From Methanolinea sp. (GTDB lineage: Archaea; Halobacteriota; Methanomicrobia; Methanomicrobiales; Methanospirillaceae), in NCBI GenBank assembly GCA_018263335.1, contig JADFCY010000004.1, forward strand, positions 56,516-120,515: a stretch of 64,000 bases of DNA. The letters run 5' to 3'. Positions 51,736-61,532 of this stretch are shown in pieces. Every line of letters starts with the position of its first letter. Positions within the stretch are counted from its first letter, which is position 1. The notes under the pieces were generated by a model. That model did not search any database. It worked only from the letters and a program-made list of their open reading frames with translations, and was not told where the DNA came from. A program made the position numbers and the translations under genes.

Positions 51736-52481
51736 AGTCCACCGAACAGCGAGAGGTATTCCTCTTCCATCACGTGGAGAGGTCCCGGGATGACCAGGAT
51801 GTGCAGGGGAGGCCCGAAATCGGCGTTTCTGACCCTCTCGGCAGGTCCGGCAAGGACCACCGGGTCAGGGGAGCCTGCCCTGGCCACTCCCACGTAAAGA
51901 GGGATCGAGATCCCGGCCTTCTGTGCCATTTCTTCCAGGAGGAAGACCGCTTGAGGGACAGTCATGCACCGGTCGTCCTGGATATCCAGGTAGACCAGGG
52001 TATGGAGGCCCTGCGATAGGTTCATCCTGATCACATCGATTGGAGTCATCGGAGTCCAGTTCTTCTGCGGAAAGGGAAGCGAACAGGACTTGCCGAACCG
52101 GTAGTTCTGGAGACCCGTCACTCCGCAGACTGCGCTTGATATCGATGCGCCGTGGATGAGCGTGGTTTTTATCCCGCGAAGTTGCGCCCTGATCCTCAGG
52201 TCCGAATGAGTGGTAGACACCATGGGATCGCCCCCTGTGAGAAACGCGACATCGCCGGTCACGGCAGGATCAAGGACAATCTCGGGATGCTGTTCGACCT
52301 CCTCGCGGCCGAGCACCCTGATTGACCGGCCATACCAGGCCTCCATCTCTGCGATCGAAGTGCCCGCGAGCCTCGAAGTGTATCCTTCAAGGAATACGAC
52401 ATCAGCTGAACGGATACATTCCAGTCCCCGCACGGAGACATCCTTGTGGTCGTAGAGACCAAGGCCGATGAAGGTGAGCAT
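51732..52481 (-). CDS. dphB: diphthine synthase
   Basis: [56 protein letters not shown]. Confidence 0.93.
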
Positions 52482-52531
52482 GGTTCCTGTATTCGAGACC
52501 CTGCGTTTGGGTGCTCAATACCGTTTCGCAT

Positions 52532-53695
52532 TCAGTAAGGGTGGCGTGTAATCCTGTCTACCATCGACTCCACCACGTAATGCACGTCAGGGCGCTTCAG
52601 GGCGCTGATGAAGAATACGGGGATATCATCCCGGAGGTTCAGCACCTTCCTTATCGTCACTTCGTCCATCTGGTGGGGAAGGTCGGATTTATTCACTGCG
52701 ATCACGAGAGGGAGCTTCTCGGCATGTGCAAGATCCAGGAGTTCTTTTGCCCGAACAAACCTGTCAGGTCTTGTCGCGTCGAGGAGCAGGATGATGCCCA
52801 TCGCATTTTTCACCAGCTGCGGGATGATGGGATCGAACCTGGGCTGCCCGGGGGTGCCAAATATCGTGATGTCGAACCCCCTGAAATGGAGCCACCCGAG
52901 ATCCATCGCAACCGTCGTCCGGTACCCGTCGAGATCTCCCCTGTCGACCGATATTCCGGAGTCGGAAGCATTGGAGACGAAGGTTGATTTTCCTGAAGCG
53001 GGCGGTCCGGTGATAATGATCTTTGGAATATAGAGGCGTATGTTTCTCCCGGCAACCGTATAGGGTATTGACCTGCGAGGTATCCTTGCCCACGAGACAT
53101 ACTCCAGGGTAAAAAAATTGAAGAACGGTACAAGGGTGAAGGCAGAGTGGATGGATATGATCAGGTCGAATATATTTTCGGAGGCAAACCTGGAGATGAG
53201 GCTGTCTCCCTCGAGGTTCAGGTGTTCGACCACGGTAGTGACTCGATCCCTCTCCCTGGCCGTGGGGAGGAGATCGAGTGCCTTCATAAGGCCAAGGTCT
53301 TCGTAGAGGAGGTCGAAGTAAACGAAGAACACGTCGATCGAGTGTTGTTCCAGGGTCTCTTCGATGAGTTTTTTCCAGGCAAGTTTTCGTGACGTGACTT
53401 TCTTTTCGCGGGAATTGATCGATTCGCGCACCGTGCTGTCCAGGATGACCGCCTTTCCGCCGAGTTTTAAAATATCGATTTCCAGTATCTCCATGCATTC
53501 AGAGATGAACACGCGTCCGGTGCAATGGGGCGAGAGGATGCACACGTTCTTCTTCTCACTGAGCGCCGACGCAATGGTCCTCATCATGAACATGCGCCCT
53601 TCTACCCCGGGTTCAAGCGAGAAGACGACCCTGGTTCCCCTGGGTATTCCCGAACCAAGCATCTCGTCTATTCCCGTAATCCCGGTCCGAATCAT
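52532..53695 (-). CDS. KaiC/RecA-like domain fused to small Ras/Arf-like GTPase domain
   Basis: N-term GITGIDEMLGSGIPRGTRVVFSLEPGVEGR (degenerate P-loop); C-term ITGPPASGKSTF, IFGTPGQPRFDPI, VNKSD GTPase motifs. Confidence 0.8.
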   Translation of the reverse strand: MIRTGITGIDEMLGSGIPRGTRVVFSLEPGVEGRMFMMRTIASALSEKKNVCILSPHCTGRVFISECMEILEIDILKLGGKAVILDSTVRESINSREKKVTSRKLAWKKLIEETLEQHSIDVFFVYFDLLYEDLGLMKALDLLPTARERDRVTTVVEHLNLEGDSLISRFASENIFDLIISIHSAFTLVPFFNFFTLEYVSWARIPRRSIPYTVAGRNIRLYIPKIIITGPPASGKSTFVSNASDSGISVDRGDLDGYRTTVAMDLGWLHFRGFDITIFGTPGQPRFDPIIPQLVKNAMGIILLLDATRPDRFVRAKELLDLAHAEKLPLVIAVNKSDLPHQMDEVTIRKVLNLRDDIPVFFISALKRPDVHYVVESMVDRITRHPY

Positions 53696-54399
53696 GCTAC
53701 CATCTCCAGGGTTCCCTTGTGTATTTTAAACTGCACCCATTCCTGCGGTGCTCCAGGCACGCCACGAATGCGGAGGAAGTCACCGTGTTGTTCGCTCTTT
53801 ACCTCGATCACTACATTCATCAGCTGTTTCATTAATGAAAGTGTCCTCTCGTCGAAGGACTCGTTATTGAGGATGTAAATCCCGATTGCCTCCATTTTTT
53901 TCAATTTGGAGGTCATTACGTGGAGAAACTGGTACAGTACCTCCAGTTTCCGGTACATGAGGAGCGTGGTGAGTGAGTCGATGTAGAACCTGATCGGGGG
54001 AGGAAAGAGCGCCTGGTCTGAAGGCGGGAACTCTCCATTGAAGATGCTCTCAACGAGGGAAGAGAACTTGATCCCAATCCCCGTGAGATCGCTTGGGCTG
54101 GACACATATTTTACCTGGGTGGTGTCACTGACGTCAGGGGTTGAGAGCTTGGTCACCGAGTCTATCACTCCAATGGCATCTCGGTTGAATTCTTCGGATG
54201 AGAAGAAGTCCAAAAGGTCGACCGAACGCATGACGGTTGTAAGGACAAGCGCAAATTCTCCCTCCTGTGGTCGCATAATCGCGTATCCAAGCTTTTCTCC
54301 ACTGCTCATCGACGGGGCCAGGATCAGGACATTGCTGCCGGGGGAAATTCCTCCCTTTACTTCGTCGATAAGACTGATCCCGGTTTTATAGGTATACAT
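53692..54399 (-). CDS. degenerate KaiC/RecA-superfamily protein
   Basis: TGISLIDEVKGGISPGSNVLILAPSMSSGEKLG; FYIDSLTTLLMYRKLE; start overlaps the GTPase fusion gene. Confidence 0.7.
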   Translation of the reverse strand: MYTYKTGISLIDEVKGGISPGSNVLILAPSMSSGEKLGYAIMRPQEGEFALVLTTVMRSVDLLDFFSSEEFNRDAIGVIDSVTKLSTPDVSDTTQVKYVSSPSDLTGIGIKFSSLVESIFNGEFPPSDQALFPPPIRFYIDSLTTLLMYRKLEVLYQFLHVMTSKLKKMEAIGIYILNNESFDERTLSLMKQLMNVVIEVKSEQHGDFLRIRGVPGAPQEWVQFKIHKGTLEMVA

Positions 54400-54409
54400 C
54401 TCTTGATCA

Positions 54410-56260
54410 TCATTTTATGAGAATGTTTATAAGCGCTCCGATGAGGATACCGAGGAGCAGCGTATACGCGGAGACAAGGAGGGTGATACGTGCGCCGACA
54501 ATACGTGCCAGAACCCCGATGGTGGAGATACAGGGGATGAAGAGCACGCTCACGACTGCAAACACATAGATCTGCCCGGCCGAGAGGACCGAAGTGAGAT
54601 CAGCAGTCCCGGCAAGGATGATCAGGGTCTCAAGCGCCATCTCTTTGCGGAGAATACCAAAGAGCAGTGCGGTGGTGGCGTAGCCGGGAAGACCTAGGAC
54701 CGCCTCTGAAAGCGGGGATACGGCCTGCTGAAACAGGTCAAAAAACCCTGCGTACTGAAGGAACCCAAGGACAAGGCTTGCGAGAATGAGAAGGGGCATG
54801 GCGATGAAGAGGAACTCGCGTATCCGGAGCCATGACTTTGCGATCACGTTCTTGAAACGGGGAACCCGCAGGGGGGCGAGCTCGAGGATCATGCCGTACT
54901 GTTCGCCGGGGGTGATACGGGAGAGGACGAGGCCGGTGAGGATGACAAGGCCGAGGGTGATGACGTAGATGCTCAACGCTGCGGGGATGCCCACGAACGC
55001 AGCAACAATCCCCGCGATGATCACAGTACGTGCGGAGCAGGGGACCATGCTGACCAGAAATGATGCAATCACCCGCTCTCTCCGCGTTCTCAGCAGGCGT
55101 ATGCCCATGATGGCAGGAACATTGCACCCGAACCCAAGGATGAGCGGGATCAGCCCCTGTCCGTGCATTCCCAGGCGGTGCATGCCCCTGTCGGCAAGGA
55201 ATGCAGCCCTCGTAAGATACCCCGAGTCCTCAAGGAGTGAGATGAAGAGGTAGAATATGAATATGAATGGAAACGCAATGCCGAGTCCTGCCTGGAGTGC
55301 GAGGAGGAGCGCCAGCCCAAGTTCCCGGAAGAGGGGGTCAAGTGGGATCGAGAGGAAAGGGGATATCACAGCCGTCTCGAACACTTCCACGAGAACCTCC
55401 TCGAGGAACGAACCGATGAAGAAGACCGCCAGGAGAATCGAGAGGAGTGTTACGGCAAGGATCGGGGGCCCCCAGCGGCGCGAGGTGAGGAGAGAGTCGA
55501 GGGAATCGCGTTTTGGTTCATCCTGCTCATTGATCACTTCGCGTGCGATGGAATGTGCACAGTGGTGCCTGTTCCCGGCAATGATCTGTGGCACCGACAT
55601 GCGGTGCATCTCCTCGATCTCAGGCGTGAGGGCCTCTGCCAGTTCGAGCGCCTCGGTATCGGTTCCCAGGCCCTGGAGTGCTTGGAGCGCCTCGAGTCTC
55701 GTGACGGGGTGGACTGACTGGATGCTTCGGATGGCAGCCTCGATGTGATGATCGTATCTGACACTCACGACAGCTGGGCGTGCGCGTGAGAGCGCGGCAG
55801 GGATTATCTCGGCGATATTTTTCCCATGGATTGCCGCAGCGGGGATCACCTCGATTCCCAGCGCCGAGGCAAGGTGTGCGACATCGATCTTCTTTCCCTG
55901 CTTCGCCGCCTCATCCATCAGGTTCAGGACTGCAACCATGGGCTTGCCGTACTCGGCCACCTGGAGAAGGAGATAGAGGTTTCGCTCGAGGTGGGTTGCA
56001 TCGAGGATCTGGATGAGCACGTCGATATCCTTGCCGAGGATGAATGACCTGACCATCTCTTCTTCGGGTGAGGTTCCGTCAAGCGAATAGATCCCGGGGA
56101 GGTCAATAAGTTCCAGCCTTTCGTTCTTGAAACAGAGGTTTCCCCTCATCAGGTCCACGGTAGTCCCGGGATAATTGCTCACCTCGACGCCGAGGCCTGT
56201 CAGCTGGTGGAAGATGAGTGACTTTCCCACGTTGGGGTTCCCGATGAGCCCAAGCCTCAT
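54410..56260 (-). CDS. feoB: ferrous iron transporter FeoB
   Basis: RLGLIGNPNVGKSLIFHQLTG...VSNYPGTTVDLMRG; IDLPGIYSL; permease half with PCSARTVIIAGIVAAF. Confidence 0.94.
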   Translation of the reverse strand: MRLGLIGNPNVGKSLIFHQLTGLGVEVSNYPGTTVDLMRGNLCFKNERLELIDLPGIYSLDGTSPEEEMVRSFILGKDIDVLIQILDATHLERNLYLLLQVAEYGKPMVAVLNLMDEAAKQGKKIDVAHLASALGIEVIPAAAIHGKNIAEIIPAALSRARPAVVSVRYDHHIEAAIRSIQSVHPVTRLEALQALQGLGTDTEALELAEALTPEIEEMHRMSVPQIIAGNRHHCAHSIAREVINEQDEPKRDSLDSLLTSRRWGPPILAVTLLSILLAVFFIGSFLEEVLVEVFETAVISPFLSIPLDPLFRELGLALLLALQAGLGIAFPFIFIFYLFISLLEDSGYLTRAAFLADRGMHRLGMHGQGLIPLILGFGCNVPAIMGIRLLRTRRERVIASFLVSMVPCSARTVIIAGIVAAFVGIPAALSIYVITLGLVILTGLVLSRITPGEQYGMILELAPLRVPRFKNVIAKSWLRIREFLFIAMPLLILASLVLGFLQYAGFFDLFQQAVSPLSEAVLGLPGYATTALLFGILRKEMALETLIILAGTADLTSVLSAGQIYVFAVVSVLFIPCISTIGVLARIVGARITLLVSAYTLLLGILIGALINILIK

Positions 56261-56886
56261 TCGGCCTTCTCCACGAAGATGCACGAGGCGACCTCAGAAG
56301 AGAGGGCAATATCGCACCCCTTCACCTGGATCACCACCGCCTTGTTGTTGAGGGTATGGATGATCTTTATCCTCTCACCAGGAATTATTCCCATGTCAGA
56401 GAGCCTTTCGCACCCCCCCGGACACCTGACGGAAAGCACTTTCAGATCGGTGCCTTCCGGAAATTGGATGAGAGTGGGAATGTTGAGTCTCCCCATGTGC
56501 ATTCTGTGCCCCCTGCGCCGCGGCCGCCTGACATACCTGTCCAGCCTCTCGTAGGTCTCGTCGGATATATCGTGTTCGAGGATGCACGCCTCATCGGATG
56601 CAGCACCCGGGTCCATTCCCAGGACTTCTGAGAGGAAACGGGCGAGGACCTGGTGTTTCTTCATCACACGGGTCCCCGCCTGGAGTCCCTTTCCAGTCAG
56701 CCGGATCCCTTCGTCTGGTAGCAATTGAATATCGCCGTCATGCTCCATCTGGATCAGGTTCTCTTGAAGGTCAGACGCATCGAGCGAGAGATATGCGGCA
56801 AGGTCTGACACTGTGGGGAGCTGGGGCGAATTCCGGGATAGCACGCAGAGTGCTTCAAGATAATCCTCCCGGGTTGAGATACTCAT
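56257..56886 (-). CDS. DtxR/MntR-family metalloregulator with C-terminal FeoA/SH3-like domain
   Basis: STREDYLEALCVLSRN...LAAYLSLDASDLQENLIQMEHDG; C-terminal GCERLSDMGIIPGERIKIIHTL...ALSSEVASCIFVE. Confidence 0.88.
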   Translation of the reverse strand: MSISTREDYLEALCVLSRNSPQLPTVSDLAAYLSLDASDLQENLIQMEHDGDIQLLPDEGIRLTGKGLQAGTRVMKKHQVLARFLSEVLGMDPGAASDEACILEHDISDETYERLDRYVRRPRRRGHRMHMGRLNIPTLIQFPEGTDLKVLSVRCPGGCERLSDMGIIPGERIKIIHTLNNKAVVIQVKGCDIALSSEVASCIFVEKAE

Positions 56887-57123
56887 GATCATGATGTTGG
56901 GGAAGACATTATTTGAGAATTTGTATGGAACCATTACGTGGATGCCAGATCGCCCCCCCCAATCTTTTCAGGTAAACATATTTTCACATTCACCGCCACG
57001 CATTCAACGAACAGGAGTATGATGGTGCAGGTTTTTATTCAACACTATTGATACTCAAATATAGTAAATATTAACAATCAATTAATATATGACTTCAGAG
57101 ACACTATCATTCAATAAGGTGGC

Positions 57124-58707
57124 ATGGTGAAGAAGAACAGTCTTGCTGACGTACAGGAAGCAGTGAAAAAGAAAGCGTCCTACCATCTACAGCTGGATCC
57201 GAATACAGTAGACCCCGCATGCCGTGAGTATGCAGAAACCATCAACTCGCTGCTGAAAATAGCCGAAGATCTGAGGATCAGAACGCAGATTGTCTTTGCG
57301 GAAAATCCCCTGCCTATTCTTATATTTGATAAAAACTGGAATATACTGACCGCAAACCAGGCATACAGCGATCTTTCGGGGATCGACCGATCTCAGCTCA
57401 GGAAGATGAATGCGAAGAGCTTCAAGATCCTGGACCAGAAAGGAGAGGGGCTTAAAGCAGCATTCATGAACAAGAAGCGCAGTTTTGGAGAAGTGACTGT
57501 AGAGATGCCGGCAGGTGTGCGGATCCTCGAGCAATACGGGATTCCCATCCTGGATGATTCAGGAGATGTACAGACTCTCTTTGTCATTTATAATAATATC
57601 ACCGAGAGGAAGATGCTGGAGGAGAGGCTTCAGAAGAGCATTGCGGAGATCGGGGAGGTGCTCTCTAACCTGTCCGGGGGAGATCTCACGAGAAAAGCCA
57701 GGGTCTTTGAGAATGATCCACTTGAAAAGGTCAAGCGTGACCTCAACCAGACCATCGATACCCTGACAGGTCTTATCTCAGAGATCATGGAGATGATCGG
57801 GGATCTTGACCATGCCATGAGCGACATCCTTTCAGGTACGGATGAGATCGCCCGGGCATCCCAGACTGTTGCAATGACTGCCCAGAAGACCTCTGATGAC
57901 GCAAAGAGCCAGCTCCAGCAGCTCGAGCAGGTGAGCCGCGAGGTTGCAGATCTGAGCAGTGCAGTCGAGAAGATAGCAAAGAGTTCATATGCCATGTCAG
58001 AGACCTCGCGCAAGGTTCTTGCTGCAGAGGAGAGTGCCCGAAAACTCGGAAAGGACGCAACGGGGAAGATGAATATCGTCCAGGATCTCTCCCGGCGGGC
58101 AATGGACGAGATGGTGACACTTGACAAGAAGACCCAGGAGATCAGCAATATCGTCAAGGTTATCACGGACATTGCCAACCAGACCAACCTGCTCGCCCTG
58201 AATGCAGCGATCGAGGCGGCGAGGGCCGGTGAACATGGCCGGGGTTTCGCGGTCGTGGCAGGCGAGGTTCGGAACCTTGCGGGAGGCTCGAAGAATGCAA
58301 CCAAGAACATAGACAACGTCATCCGTGACATCTCGAATTCCAGCGGCCATACGGTCACTTCCATGAAAAAGGCATACGAGGAGATTGTCACCGGCATCAG
58401 GAGCGTGGAGATCACCATCGAGGCATTAAATGAGATGGCAGCAGGTGTGAGGGCTACCGCGGAGAGTATCAATGAGATCTCACGTGCGACCGAGAACCAG
58501 GCGGTCGCAACCGGGAACGTGATGAGCAATGTTGACCTGATCCACTCGCTTATCGTCAAGAACGAACGAAATACCGAGAACCTGGCCGCACTCGCAGAGG
58601 AGAGCAGCGCCTCGATCGAGGAGATCGCGAGTGCCACCAATGAGATCAAGATCAAGATGGGGCACTGCCGGGATATCATGGGATCGTTCCGGCTGGATAC
58701 CAGATGA
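57124..58707 (+). CDS. soluble PAS-containing methyl-accepting chemotaxis protein
   Basis: No [18 protein letters not shown]; signalling tip [40 protein letters not shown]. Confidence 0.92.
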   Translation: MVKKNSLADVQEAVKKKASYHLQLDPNTVDPACREYAETINSLLKIAEDLRIRTQIVFAENPLPILIFDKNWNILTANQAYSDLSGIDRSQLRKMNAKSFKILDQKGEGLKAAFMNKKRSFGEVTVEMPAGVRILEQYGIPILDDSGDVQTLFVIYNNITERKMLEERLQKSIAEIGEVLSNLSGGDLTRKARVFENDPLEKVKRDLNQTIDTLTGLISEIMEMIGDLDHAMSDILSGTDEIARASQTVAMTAQKTSDDAKSQLQQLEQVSREVADLSSAVEKIAKSSYAMSETSRKVLAAEESARKLGKDATGKMNIVQDLSRRAMDEMVTLDKKTQEISNIVKVITDIANQTNLLALNAAIEAARAGEHGRGFAVVAGEVRNLAGGSKNATKNIDNVIRDISNSSGHTVTSMKKAYEEIVTGIRSVEITIEALNEMAAGVRATAESINEISRATENQAVATGNVMSNVDLIHSLIVKNERNTENLAALAEESSASIEEIASATNEIKIKMGHCRDIMGSFRLDTR

Positions 58708-58716
58708 GCATGCTAT

Positions 58717-59202
58717 ATGGCAATAATCCTTGAGTTCGGGCTTAAAGGCAATTATTACGCGATGGATATCAACCTCACCCGTGAGATTGTTGAAGCCCTC
58801 CCCCTGACGCCCATCCCAAGGACTCCCGGATATATCGCGGGAATGACAAATATACGGGGGGAGATCACCACAATTGTCGCAATCGATGAGCTGATAGGAG
58901 CAGGAGGGCGCGACACGGGGGCTGACTCCGAAAAGTTCATCATATTCGTGCCGGATGCAGCGCGGGGGGAGAATATCGGCATGATGGTGGATGAGGTGTT
59001 CAGCGTCCTCGAGGTACAGGAAAAGCAGATCGAGCGTTCAGAAAACGGGGGAACTACCGGAAGGAAGTCATTTATCAAGGGAATTATCCGGATAAGCAAC
59101 GCCCCGGATGGGGTGGAGGGGGCGAGTGTATCCCAAAGGCTCGTTTTATATCTTGATATTGAGAAACTGATCACACACCTCTTCGAACTGGCATCCCGGT
59201 GA
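58717..59202 (+). CDS. cheW: CheW coupling protein
   Basis: EFGLKGNYYAMDINLTREIVEALPLTPIPRTPGYIAGMTNIRGEITTIVAIDELIG. Confidence 0.92.
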   Translation: MAIILEFGLKGNYYAMDINLTREIVEALPLTPIPRTPGYIAGMTNIRGEITTIVAIDELIGAGGRDTGADSEKFIIFVPDAARGENIGMMVDEVFSVLEVQEKQIERSENGGTTGRKSFIKGIIRISNAPDGVEGASVSQRLVLYLDIEKLITHLFELASR

Positions 59203-59216
59203 TTTCGCGAGGGAAA

Positions 59217-60017
59217 ATGGACGAATTCCAGGCATTACTCCAGACAATACAGCGTCTCTTCAACATCCAGTGCACCAATTACAAGGAGGATTATATCAAG
59301 CGGAGACTGGCATCGAGAATGAACTCGAGGCACATCGCCACCTACAAGGAGTACCGGGAGTTCCTCCTCCAGAATAAGGATGAGCACGAAGCGTTGAAGA
59401 ACGCCCTGACCATCAACGTGACGAAGTTCTTCCGTGACCCTCCCGTATTTGACTGTCTGAGATCTGAAATCATTCCCCCAATCATCAGAGAAAAAAAGAG
59501 ACTACGATTGTGGAGTGCCGGTTGTTCGTCTGGGGAGGAGCCCTATTCATATGCAATTATGTTGCATGACATGACCAGCATCGTAAAAGATGTGGACTGG
59601 ATGATTATCGCAACGGATATCGACGAGACCATCCTGAAGAAGGCTAAAGAGGGGATTTACGAGAAATCTGCTCTCGAATTTGTGACCGAGAGCCAGCTTC
59701 GCCGCCATTTCAGGCTCAGGGAAGACGGCAAATACGAGATCAAACCGCATATTCGGGAGAAGGTCAAGTTCCAGCACCATGACCTGATGTCTGGTGTCCC
59801 GGTCAGCCGTTACCTTGATATCATCTCATGTCGCAACGTGACAATCTACTTCTCTGACAAGCAGAAGAACGACCTCGTACGGATGATCCACCAGGGCCTC
59901 AATCCCGGTGGGTACTACGTGATGGGAATGTCCGAATTTTTAAGCAGGGAGGTCGAACACCTTTTTTCCCCCTATCGGCCGCTTCAGAAGATTTTTGTCC
60001 GAAAGGACTCTGCCTGA
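59217..60017 (+). CDS. cheR: CheR chemotaxis methyltransferase
   Basis: NYKEDYIKRRLASRMN; NVTKFFRDPPVFDCL; LWSAGCSSGEEPYSYAIML; IISCRNVTIYF. Confidence 0.93.
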   Translation: MDEFQALLQTIQRLFNIQCTNYKEDYIKRRLASRMNSRHIATYKEYREFLLQNKDEHEALKNALTINVTKFFRDPPVFDCLRSEIIPPIIREKKRLRLWSAGCSSGEEPYSYAIMLHDMTSIVKDVDWMIIATDIDETILKKAKEGIYEKSALEFVTESQLRRHFRLREDGKYEIKPHIREKVKFQHHDLMSGVPVSRYLDIISCRNVTIYFSDKQKNDLVRMIHQGLNPGGYYVMGMSEFLSREVEHLFSPYRPLQKIFVRKDSA

Positions 60018-60028
60018 CCGCGGCACTT

Positions 60029-61270
60029 TCACAGGGACCTTCTGGCTCTCCATCTTCCGGAAGGGACGCGAATCTCGAACCTTGCTCCCCTCCCGTAAGT
60101 GCCAGTCTCCCTTATGGAGATGTCTGTGATTGCCAGCATCTGTCGGGAGAGGAAGAGTGAATGCGCCCTGTGGATGCCATGCCCCCACTCAAACAGCGTT
60201 ATCTTCTCCGTATCGGGGATTCCAATGCCATCGTCTTCGTATATTATTGTAAGGTCTCCTTCCTCTTCCCTTGAGGTGACGCGGATCGAGGTGACTTTCT
60301 TTCCATGCACTATTGAGTTCTCGATCAGTGTGAAGAAGATACGGCCGCAGTCCTGGTCCGTGTAGATCTCTACCCCCCTCACATCCGAATAAAACCGTAT
60401 ATGGGCCATTTTTTGGGAGGAGAGCGCCTGGTTGAGGATGTCTTCAAGTGGATACCACCCGGGCACCTTCACTTCATTCGCGAGATACTCCTCGAGGAGG
60501 GTGAGGTGGAACCTGAGGTTCTCGAGGATCATCGTCTCTTCCTGCAGGAGTTCGCGGGCTCTTTCCCGGTCTTCTGTCCCCCTCACTCTCTTCAGGGTGT
60601 CGATCGCGAGGGAGAGCTGGTTTTGAGAGAACCTCCGGAAGAGCACGCTCAGCTGGAATGACTGTTTACAGGCCCTGAGAAGCGATGTCTCTTGAACGTG
60701 TTCAGAGGAGACGATCGGACCGCTGCCGGTTTCGTTTATGGACTCGGCCTCGAATATGATGCCTGCCCCAGGGTTTCCTGACTGGAAGAGCAGGGGAACA
60801 ATCTTCTTTCTGACAGTGCACGTGCCCTTATCCGTCCTTATCACACTCTCAAGATCACCTCCCCCGGTTTCCGGGAAGTTCTCAATTACCTGGCAGGTCT
60901 CCTGGTCAAAGAGAGGTGCAACGGGGGTATGGAGGGCATGGTATCCCTTCACCTGGTCAGGGAGAGCCTTAAAAAATTTCAGGGCATTTTCGTTGATCTC
61001 CTGGATGACAAGGTCGGAGTCGGTCACTACGAGGCAGTCCCGGGTGCAGTTGAGGAGTTGGTGAAGCGGAAGGAGTTCGCGGAGGTAAAAAAGTTTTGCG
61101 GGGCCAAGCTTCCTGATCGTCGCTGCCCCTGAAATGACAAGGGAATTGAGGTATTTTGAGGCAGTACTCCGGTTTATCCCAAGCTCCTGGGCAACTTCTT
61201 CAATCGTGAGCCCCTTTGGGTGCTGCTGTAACAGCTCCCTGATCCGGTCGATCTCCCCCCTTTCTGCCAT
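60029..61270 (-). CDS. HTH-PAS-HATPase regulator
   Basis: N-term HPKGLTIEEVAQELGINRSTASKYLNSLVISGAATIRKLG (wHTH); PAS; C-term FFTLIENSIVHGKKVTS...YEDDGIGIPDTEK (HATPase_c). Confidence 0.85.
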   Translation of the reverse strand: MAERGEIDRIRELLQQHPKGLTIEEVAQELGINRSTASKYLNSLVISGAATIRKLGPAKLFYLRELLPLHQLLNCTRDCLVVTDSDLVIQEINENALKFFKALPDQVKGYHALHTPVAPLFDQETCQVIENFPETGGGDLESVIRTDKGTCTVRKKIVPLLFQSGNPGAGIIFEAESINETGSGPIVSSEHVQETSLLRACKQSFQLSVLFRRFSQNQLSLAIDTLKRVRGTEDRERARELLQEETMILENLRFHLTLLEEYLANEVKVPGWYPLEDILNQALSSQKMAHIRFYSDVRGVEIYTDQDCGRIFFTLIENSIVHGKKVTSIRVTSREEEGDLTIIYEDDGIGIPDTEKITLFEWGHGIHRAHSLFLSRQMLAITDISIRETGTYGRGARFEIRVPSGRWRARRSL

Positions 61271-61532
61271 TCATATACCCAGTGTGCAGGTGACTGTCTC
61301 AATACTCGGTATTATTAACTACACACATTAATGTCTAACTATTTTAACTATTGGTTTTGCTGATGAAAGGGACAAATATTTATATATATAAAAAAATGAA
61401 TTTCAATTATCTCTCGAAATCTCCTCATCGAATCTATTTCATGAGTGTTGGCACTTCATGTCCGAGTGTCCGGATGAGAGTGATGCATCACTGAAGGTAC
61501 AGAATTCAAAATTACATGGAGGTATCACACGC

